This document shows positions 58,612-64,000 of a stretch of DNA of 64,000 nucleotides, one piece after another (the stretch's first letter is position 1; each line of letters begins with the position of its first letter). The translations under genes and the position numbers were made by a program. Below the pieces are notes generated by a model, which was not told the origin of the DNA, did not search any database, and worked only from the letters and a program-made list of their open reading frames with translations. The stretch is from the NCBI RefSeq assembly GCF_049965695.1, contig NZ_JBMFWB010000008.1, positions 1-64,000 on the forward strand. Direction: 5' to 3'. Source of the DNA: Athalassotoga sp049965695 (GTDB taxonomy: Bacteria > Thermotogota > Thermotogae > Mesoaciditogales > Mesoaciditogaceae).

Positions 58612-59894
58612 TGATAGACGAGATAATCAACGATCTTCGACTTCAAAAAGAGATCGATGATTGGAAGATAATAGAGAAAAAAGTCGATGGATCAGAATTG
58701 TTTTTTATCAAAGATGCACTCGATATGAACAGATCCAAACAAACTCAAAAATTTTTTGTCACGATATATCATGATTTCGAAGAAAATGGAAAAATGTACA
58801 GAGGATCGTCTGAATTTACGATTCATCCCGGTGAAATCGATGTTGAATCTTTGATAAAGGAAAATATCTTTTCATCCAAATTCGTCAAAAACACGCCATA
58901 TCCACTTGCAACGCCATCAGAGGGAAAAAAGAGGTCTTTTGCAAAGGCCTCGTTATCGAATTCGATCGACGAAGTTGTTTCCTGCATGTACGCTGGGAGG
59001 TTAGAAAAGACATGGATAAATTCTTCCGAGATTTTTATGAATCACATTCAAGAAAGAATAGTCAATTCGAAAGGCGTGGATGTGTCAAATGACCTGCTTA
59101 GCCTTTACGTCGAATTTGTAACGACCTCTCGTGCCGAAAAAGAAGAAGTCGAACTTTATTGGAACTTTCAATTTTCAAAATTTGACGATGAAATTATAAA
59201 AGACAAAATCGCAAATGCCATGAAAACGACAGAAGATAGATCCCGTGCGGTTAAAATTCCAGATATCAGGAATATTCCCGTTATTTTAACCGGAGAATCC
59301 GTGAAAGAATTTTTCAAATATCATCTTTACAAAACATCGGCAAGGTATATATACGAGCATCTTTCAAATGCCAAAATCGGTATGGATCTTCAAAACAACG
59401 CGAAAAGCGACAGAATAACCATGTGGATAGATCCTTTCCTTGAAAGATCGGCTTATTCCATCGATTACGACGAAGACGGTTTTCCCGTGAAAAAAGTTAA
59501 GATCATCGATAATTCTGTCGTTGAAAATATATGGGGCGATATCAGATACGCACATTATCTTGGAATTGAACCGACGGGTCATATGACGAATTTCGTCGTT
59601 GAGGCCGGTAAAGTTGGCGAAGACGATCTTCAAAAAGGAGAGTACCTCAAAATTCTCTCTTTTTCAGACTTCGGGTTAGATCCCATGACGGGAGATTTTG
59701 GAGGGGAGATAAGACTTGGCTGGTATAGCGATGGTGAAAAGTTGATCCCCGTGACAGGCGGATCGATCTCGGGCAACGTATCTGATGTGGAAGAGATCAT
59801 ACTTTCAAAAGAAACACAGCAGGAGGATAATTTTTTCGGCCCTAAAAGTTTGAAAATCAGCGGGTTGAAAATTTCCGGAAGCAAAGAGTTATAA
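58608..59894 (+). CDS. tldE: TldE/PmbA-family subunit (no zinc motif)
   Basis: A 428-residue PmbA/TldE-type protein. It lacks the HExxGH motif that its neighbour has, as expected of the non-catalytic partner of a TldD-TldE heterodimer. The C-terminal half has conserved text of the family, ending with VTGGSISGNVSDVEEIIL. It starts at ATG 58608 in an overlap with tldD. A family A repeat follows its end. Confidence 0.88.
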   Translation: MMIDEIINDLRLQKEIDDWKIIEKKVDGSELFFIKDALDMNRSKQTQKFFVTIYHDFEENGKMYRGSSEFTIHPGEIDVESLIKENIFSSKFVKNTPYPLATPSEGKKRSFAKASLSNSIDEVVSCMYAGRLEKTWINSSEIFMNHIQERIVNSKGVDVSNDLLSLYVEFVTTSRAEKEEVELYWNFQFSKFDDEIIKDKIANAMKTTEDRSRAVKIPDIRNIPVILTGESVKEFFKYHLYKTSARYIYEHLSNAKIGMDLQNNAKSDRITMWIDPFLERSAYSIDYDEDGFPVKKVKIIDNSVVENIWGDIRYAHYLGIEPTGHMTNFVVEAGKVGEDDLQKGEYLKILSFSDFGLDPMTGDFGGEIRLGWYSDGEKLIPVTGGSISGNVSDVEEIILSKETQQEDNFFGPKSLKISGLKISGSKEL

Positions 59895-59929
59895 ACGGTA
59901 GATAATGCCGGATCTAAAGTTGGCTTGGT

Positions 59930-60075
59930 ATACTAAAAATCTTTTAAAAGTGAAGTACAAAACTCGATTCATGGCGGAGGGTAGGATGCCCTCTCGATGG
60001 CCTCCGCAGCGCAGCGAGGACCAGACATCGAGTGAGGCACCTGCCGAAGCCCATACTTCACAATCAAAGTTGAAT
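59930..60075 (+). repeat. Family A hairpin repeat, copy 6
   Basis: Left arm CTTTTAAAAGTGAAGTACAA as in copy 3. The core at 59972-60050 is nearly identical to copies 1 and 4. The right arm runs directly into the promoter of the aldolase operon. Confidence 0.82.
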
Positions 60076-60094
60076 CGGTATATAATGATATAAT
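60057..60094 (+). promoter_or_regulatory. Promoter region of the aldolase operon
   Basis: Two -10 boxes are present. TATAAT at 60081-60086 has TTCACA at 60057-60062 with an 18-bp spacer. A second TATAAT at 60089-60094 has an extended TGA. Both lie 35-50 nt upstream of the start codon, at the edge of the family A repeat. Confidence 0.65.
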
Positions 60095-60129
60095 TTATTT
60101 GTCATAAAAAAATCGAAAGAAGGTAAAAC

Positions 60130-60780
60130 ATGAAAGAAAGCATAGCGATACTGGAAGCATGCCAGCAGATAATAGATTTAAAACTTGTTTCAGGCACATG
60201 GGGAAATGTATCTATGAGACTTGAAAACGGGAATATACTCATAACCCCAAGTGGCATACCCTATGACGAAATAAGGGAAGAAGACATCGTTTTGTGTGAT
60301 AGAACGGGAAAGGTCATTGAAGGAAAACTTTTGCCTTCAAGTGAATTGAAAATGCATCTTGCCCTCTACGCCAAGCGTGAAGACGTGAATGCCATAGTTC
60401 ACACGCACAGCCTTTATGCCTCTGTGGCATCCTCCATCTTCGAAGAAGTGCCGATTCTCGTCGAAGACGTTGCGATGGTTATAGGCGGTACAATAAAGGT
60501 TACAGAATACAAATTGCCCGGCACCGAAGAACTTGCAGAAGAAGTTGTGACGGCCATAGGCGATAACAACGCGGTCATAATATCAAATCATGGTCAGGCC
60601 GCTGTTGGCCAAACGATGGAAGATGCTATGCTTTCTGCACAGATGTGTGAAAAAGCGGCGCAAATGTACATCGTAGCCGTTCAAACCGGAAAAATGCCGC
60701 GCGCGCTTTGTGATAAAGATGTGAAGATGCTTTACGAAAAATACGTTAACTCCTACAAAAAACTAAAGGAGAAAAGATGA
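60130..60780 (+). CDS. Class II aldolase/adducin family protein
   Basis: A 216-residue class II aldolase of the FucA/AraD type. Zinc ligands are His in AIVHTHSLYAS (two His) and His in SNHGQAAVG, and the catalytic Glu is in PSSELKMHLA near residue 77. The substrate-binding Gly/Thr region is SGTWGNVSMR. Members cleave fuculose-1-P, ribulose-1-P or 5-deoxy/methylthioribulose-1-P. The next gene is an MTA/SAH deaminase and a purine nucleoside phosphorylase lies three genes on, so cleavage of a methylthio- or 5-deoxy-ribulose-1-P is a plausible role. It overlaps the deaminase by ATGA. Confidence 0.85.
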   Translation: MKESIAILEACQQIIDLKLVSGTWGNVSMRLENGNILITPSGIPYDEIREEDIVLCDRTGKVIEGKLLPSSELKMHLALYAKREDVNAIVHTHSLYASVASSIFEEVPILVEDVAMVIGGTIKVTEYKLPGTEELAEEVVTAIGDNNAVIISNHGQAAVGQTMEDAMLSAQMCEKAAQMYIVAVQTGKMPRALCDKDVKMLYEKYVNSYKKLKEKR

Positions 60781-62024
60781 GTAAAGTTTTGAAGAACGCA
60801 TTGATATTGAAAAATGATTTTTCATTCGAAAAGCGAACCCTCTACATCGAAAATGACAGAATAAGCGATTTTGCAATGGGAGAAGTCGAGGACCTCGATG
60901 GTATGCTTATCATGCCCGGCCTTGTTAACACACATACACACGCGGGTATGACCCTGTTCAGAGGTATCGCAGAAGATGTGGATCTTAACGACTGGCTTTT
61001 CAAATATATCTTTCCGCGAGAAGACAAATTGACGGAAAAAGATGTTTACATTGGGAGCCTTGTTGGATTTATGGAAATGGTCAAACACGGAATAACGACA
61101 TTTGTCGACATGTATTTTTACGAAGACGCGATATATCAGGCTGCAAAAGATATCGGTATAAGGGGAATCGTGGCGAGAGGCCTCGCGGACACAGATGGAA
61201 AAGGGCGAAAGAAACTGCACCTTGCCGAGGAATTCATAAAAAAGCATCGCGACGATGATCTTGTGAAAGGTGGTTTTGGCCCGCATGCACTTTACACGTG
61301 TTCGATGGATTACTTTAAAGAGATAATTGAAACTTCGAAAAATTACGATCTGCCGGTTACATTTCATTTGCTTGAATCACCGGATGAAAGGGCCAATTTC
61401 AAAAAAGAAAGCGGAATAGAATCTGTTGAATTTCTTGACTCGATAGGGGCATTTGAAAAAAACACCATCATAGCGCATGGAACCGATCTTAACGATGATG
61501 AATTGCGTTTGATATCCAAAAGAGGATCGACGCTTTCTTACAATCCTATCTCAAACGCCAAACTCGGAAATGGAATAGCACCTATAAAAGCAGCCGTTGA
61601 GTTGGGTGTCAACGTTACACTCGGCACGGATTCGGCCGCTTCAAACAACAGCCTTAACATTTTCAGCGAAATGAAGTTTGGTGCCCTTCTCCAGAGGGCA
61701 AAACTTCATGATCCAAAGATATTGAAATTGGAAGAGATAATTAAAATGGCAACATCGAATGCAAAAAAATCTTTACCGTTCGATGTTGGGACCCTTGAAA
61801 GCGGCATGCTCGCAGATCTCGTTGTGATAGACCTCAATGACTTTTCCATGGTGCCCAAAGAAAACATGCTTGCCAACATCGTTTATTCACTTGATACCGC
61901 TTCCATAAAACGTGTCATGATAGGAGGAAAATGGATCTATGATGGAGAATTTCTCACCGTCGACGGCAAGAAGGTGATAGAAGACTTTGAAAAAGCATAC
62001 AGCGAGGTTAATTCTCGCCTTTGA
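60777..62024 (+). CDS. mtaD: 5-methylthioadenosine/S-adenosylhomocysteine deaminase
   Basis: A 415-residue amidohydrolase of the MtaD group, which deaminates MTA, SAH and often 5'-deoxyadenosine to the inosine forms. Metal ligands are in NTHTHAGMTLFRG (HxH near residue 52), GPHALYTCS, IAHGTDL and LGTDSAASNNSLNIF. Length fits the family (about 410-430). The structure of the Thermotoga maritima homologue was used to assign this activity. It overlaps the aldolase gene by 4 bp and the lipoprotein gene by 38 bp. Confidence 0.92.
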   Translation: MSKVLKNALILKNDFSFEKRTLYIENDRISDFAMGEVEDLDGMLIMPGLVNTHTHAGMTLFRGIAEDVDLNDWLFKYIFPREDKLTEKDVYIGSLVGFMEMVKHGITTFVDMYFYEDAIYQAAKDIGIRGIVARGLADTDGKGRKKLHLAEEFIKKHRDDDLVKGGFGPHALYTCSMDYFKEIIETSKNYDLPVTFHLLESPDERANFKKESGIESVEFLDSIGAFEKNTIIAHGTDLNDDELRLISKRGSTLSYNPISNAKLGNGIAPIKAAVELGVNVTLGTDSAASNNSLNIFSEMKFGALLQRAKLHDPKILKLEEIIKMATSNAKKSLPFDVGTLESGMLADLVVIDLNDFSMVPKENMLANIVYSLDTASIKRVMIGGKWIYDGEFLTVDGKKVIEDFEKAYSEVNSRL

Positions 62025-62484
62025 ATTGATACCGCTGGCTTTGATCTTAAGTTCATGCTTTTTGACGAAGTTCAACATAAGCACGCTTAGATCTTTTGTG
62101 CCGGCAGGATATGCCGTCAAATTTTACGAGATAAAAGTGAAACCCGATCAATTCATCGGATACAAATCTTCCAAAATATTGAGAACTGTCTCTGTGACTT
62201 ACGCCTCCACCGGATCGACCGTTTATCTTAACGCGGCAGAATTCGATAGTTCTTTCGATATGCATGATCTTTGGTATACGTTTGCAAAATCCAAAACAGG
62301 CACATGGAATGCCCTTAACAGTAGCCTTTGGTGGTTTTCGGGCACTTTGAAAACATCAAAATATCTCGCCTGGTATTCAAATTACACGATCTTTGTGCTT
62401 GAATCAAGCGGAAATGCCGATCTTGAATCCGTAAAAAAGCAGGTCGAAAATTTCATGAATGTTTTCGGGAGCGTGAAAAATTGA
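61987..62484 (+). CDS. Putative lipoprotein, unknown function
   Basis: A 165-residue protein that I do not recognise. A start at TTG 61987 gives a standard lipoprotein signal peptide, with positive residues (KKHTAR), a hydrophobic core and a lipobox LSSC at about residues 21-24. AAGGTGAT lies 9 nt upstream. The mature part is small and rich in Ser, Tyr and Trp, with no cysteine or catalytic pattern. It overlaps mtaD by 38 bp and the radical SAM gene by TTGA. Confidence 0.72.
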   Translation: MKKHTARLILAFELIPLALILSSCFLTKFNISTLRSFVPAGYAVKFYEIKVKPDQFIGYKSSKILRTVSVTYASTGSTVYLNAAEFDSSFDMHDLWYTFAKSKTGTWNALNSSLWWFSGTLKTSKYLAWYSNYTIFVLESSGNADLESVKKQVENFMNVFGSVKN

Positions 62485-63467
62485 TTTACAGGGAATTGGC
62501 GCCTTACCTTAAAGAAAAATATGGTACAAGGGTTCAAAGAATTTCCATATCCCACTTTAGAACATGTCCAAATCGCGATGGTACCGTTGGCTTTGGCGGA
62601 TGCACCTTTTGCGAAGAAACAGGTAGTGGTTTTGCCAACAGATTCAGAAATCTTGAAGTTAAAACCCAGATGACGGAAGGAATGAAGATAGCCCGCGGGA
62701 AATACAAAGCCACAAAGTTCATGGCATATTTTCAATCTTTCACAAACACATACGGCCCTATTGAAGAACTTGAAAGAGTTTACAACGAAGCGATCATCGA
62801 CGATGTTGTGGCCCTTGATATTTCAACAAGACCGGATGCTTTTTCGGAAGAGATAGCGCAACTTTTAAAAGAGATATCTTTTAGAAGGAAGGTTGACATA
62901 TTCGTTGAATTTGGCCTTGAGTCCGTCAATGAAAACACACTTGTGGCCATTAACCGCGGTCATTCCGTCGGAGAATTCATAGATTCGGTTTTAAGGGCTA
63001 ACAAATACGAATTTGAAACCGTCGCACATGTAATCTTGGATTTCCCTTCCGATACTATAAACGATGAGATCGCGTGCGCAAAGATATTATCGGCGCTTAA
63101 AGTGAATGGTGTCAAAATGCACTCACTTTATTTGATTGCCGGTACCAAAATGGGTCAGGATTACATTGAAGGCAAGATAAAACCTTTGGATTCAAAATCA
63201 TACATTGACAGGGCAGTTGCCTTCCTCTCTCATCTTGATCCTCAAATCGTCATACACAGAATAATATCAACGCCTCCGGAAAATGCGATTTACTCAATCG
63301 GACTTTCTTCCGCTCAGGCAAAAAATTCAATAGAAGCAGAAATGATCAAGAATTCAAAATTTCAGGGCAGCGATTTCAATTATCTTGACGGTGGCAGTTG
63401 GAGAAAGAAATTTTTCGAAAGGAGCAATTCAAATGGAATACGTTCAGATGGTCAAAGAATCGGTTGA
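62481..63467 (+). CDS. Radical SAM protein of the YhcC/TIGR01212 type
   Basis: A 328-residue radical SAM protein. The cluster motif is CPNRDGTVGFGGCTFC (about 29-44), the long spacing that marks the YhcC group rather than the common CxxxCxxC. The barrel continues with FVEFGLESVNENTL. The function of YhcC is not known. It starts at TTG 62481 in a 4-bp overlap, with a GGGAG site 11 nt upstream. Its end overlaps the PNP gene by 35 bp. The connection to nucleoside salvage is unknown. Confidence 0.88.
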   Translation: MIYRELAPYLKEKYGTRVQRISISHFRTCPNRDGTVGFGGCTFCEETGSGFANRFRNLEVKTQMTEGMKIARGKYKATKFMAYFQSFTNTYGPIEELERVYNEAIIDDVVALDISTRPDAFSEEIAQLLKEISFRRKVDIFVEFGLESVNENTLVAINRGHSVGEFIDSVLRANKYEFETVAHVILDFPSDTINDEIACAKILSALKVNGVKMHSLYLIAGTKMGQDYIEGKIKPLDSKSYIDRAVAFLSHLDPQIVIHRIISTPPENAIYSIGLSSAQAKNSIEAEMIKNSKFQGSDFNYLDGGSWRKKFFERSNSNGIRSDGQRIG

Positions 63468-64000
63468 ATTTTTGAAATCGAAGGTAAAGGGTAAGCCTCG
63501 AATTGCCATAGTGCTTGGTTCGGGACTTTCCGTCATAAAAGAAAGTTTAGATGTCGAGACGAAGATCAAATATTCGGAAATACCGCATTTTCCAGTTTCA
63601 ACTGCCCCAGGCCATGCGGGTGAAATGATCTTTGGCAGATGGAATGATGTGGACGTTGTGCTTATGAACGGCCGTTTCCACTTTTATGAAGGCTATTCCA
63701 TGAAAGAAGTTACAATGGCAGTGCGTGCATTTCAACTCATGGGAATCAAGTACTTGTTTCTCACAAATGCTGCCGGCGGACTCAACCACGCGTTTGAACC
63801 CGGCCATCCGATGATAATAACGGATCACATAAATTTCATGGGAGATAACCCTTTAATAGGTAAAAATGTCGAAGAATGGGGAGTCAGATTTCCGGACATG
63901 TCAGACGCTTACAATTCAAACCTTGCATCAATTGCCGAAGACGTGGCCAAAGAATTACCCGTCGAATATTACAAAGGCGTATACGTTGCGGTTGCAGGTC
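63433..64000 (+). CDS. Purine nucleoside phosphorylase (truncated by the window end)
   Basis: The first 189 residues of a trimeric purine nucleoside phosphorylase of the PunA/MTAP family. The phosphate loop is IVLGSGLS, followed by HFPVSTAPGHAGEM, RFHFYEGYSMKEV and TNAAGGLN. The segment HINFMGDNPLIG is the PNP version; MTA phosphorylases differ here. It would cleave inosine- and guanosine-type nucleosides with phosphate. It may act on 5'-methylthioinosine made by the deaminase two genes upstream. An AAGGAG site precedes ATG 63433. The 3' end is beyond the window. Confidence 0.9.
   Translation, partial: MEYVQMVKESVEFLKSKVKGKPRIAIVLGSGLSVIKESLDVETKIKYSEIPHFPVSTAPGHAGEMIFGRWNDVDVVLMNGRFHFYEGYSMKEVTMAVRAFQLMGIKYLFLTNAAGGLNHAFEPGHPMIITDHINFMGDNPLIGKNVEEWGVRFPDMSDAYNSNLASIAEDVAKELPVEYYKGVYVAVAG

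Noticed and set aside
57193..59894. TldD/TldE as part of a ribosomally made peptide (RiPP) cluster.
   Set aside because: No precursor peptide, cyclase or ABC exporter lies near; the neighbours are a ThrE-type exporter and an esterase. A housekeeping role is simpler.

Overview
The window is a compact chromosomal segment of about 40% GC from a bacterium most like a member of the Thermotogota, possibly a deep, less thermophilic branch such as the Mesoaciditogales. The phylum call rests on three things. NusG carries a large insertion of about 190 residues inside its N-terminal domain. RpoC is about 1670 residues, with a long insertion after the first zinc finger. The operon order DUF4416-rimO-pgsA-thpR-recA-recX-rny is one I recall from Thermotoga. 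The order-level call is only inference. I see no phage, transposase, CRISPR or defence genes; this is core and metabolic genome with unusual intergenic repeats.

Layout. 1-342: end of a 23S rRNA gene, 5S rRNA and a terminator. 343-5312: metF, then a promoter-led cassette of three sugar-nucleotide genes (aminotransferase, UDP-sugar 6-dehydrogenase, Gfo/Idh oxidoreductase) that matches the UDP-GlcNAc(3NH2)A route. 5417-9353: HD hydrolase, a THUMP-type RNA methyltransferase on a probably leaderless mRNA, a PfkB sugar kinase and an anion permease. 9372-18509 (minus strand): orphan peptide-binding protein, YigZ, TmcAL, a small membrane protein, acylphosphatase, HAD phosphatase, an MFS transporter, RNase P RNA, surE, three tRNAs and dprA. 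18834-28443 (plus): DUF4416, rimO, pgsA, thpR, recA, recX, rny, a DUF2207 membrane protein, glf and an alpha/beta hydrolase. 28443-31507 (minus): GH36 alpha-galactosidase and an MsrB-MsrA fusion. 31734-36961 (plus): proC-proA-proB with a secreted phospholipase-D-fold protein, a secreted small protein and an atypical amidase. 36956-41987 (minus): pyrB-C-K-D-F-E. 42499-55178 (plus): tRNA-Thr, tRNA-Tyr, rpmG, tRNA-Trp, secE, nusG, rplK, rplA, rplJ, rplL, rpoB and rpoC, with recognisable ribosomal leaders and attenuators. 55397-59894: a split ThrE-type exporter, a hydrolase and a TldD/TldE pair. 60130-64000: class II aldolase, MTA/SAH deaminase, a lipoprotein, a YhcC-type radical SAM protein and a truncated purine nucleoside phosphorylase; the set suggests salvage of 5'-deoxynucleosides.

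Genes are packed into operons with 4-bp ATGA or TTGA stop/start overlaps. The intergenic spaces hold two repeat families that I cannot match to a known element. Family A is a GC-rich imperfect hairpin with a conserved arm, in six copies, mostly just upstream of gene starts. Family B is made of degenerate 7-bp tandem units (CNNGYYA-like) in blocks separated by T tracts, at five loci. The most unusual single locus is 42311-42504 on the minus strand: a consensus promoter, a strong ribosome binding site and an ATG start an open frame that runs through an intrinsic terminator before any stop codon. The mRNA it would make has no stop codon.
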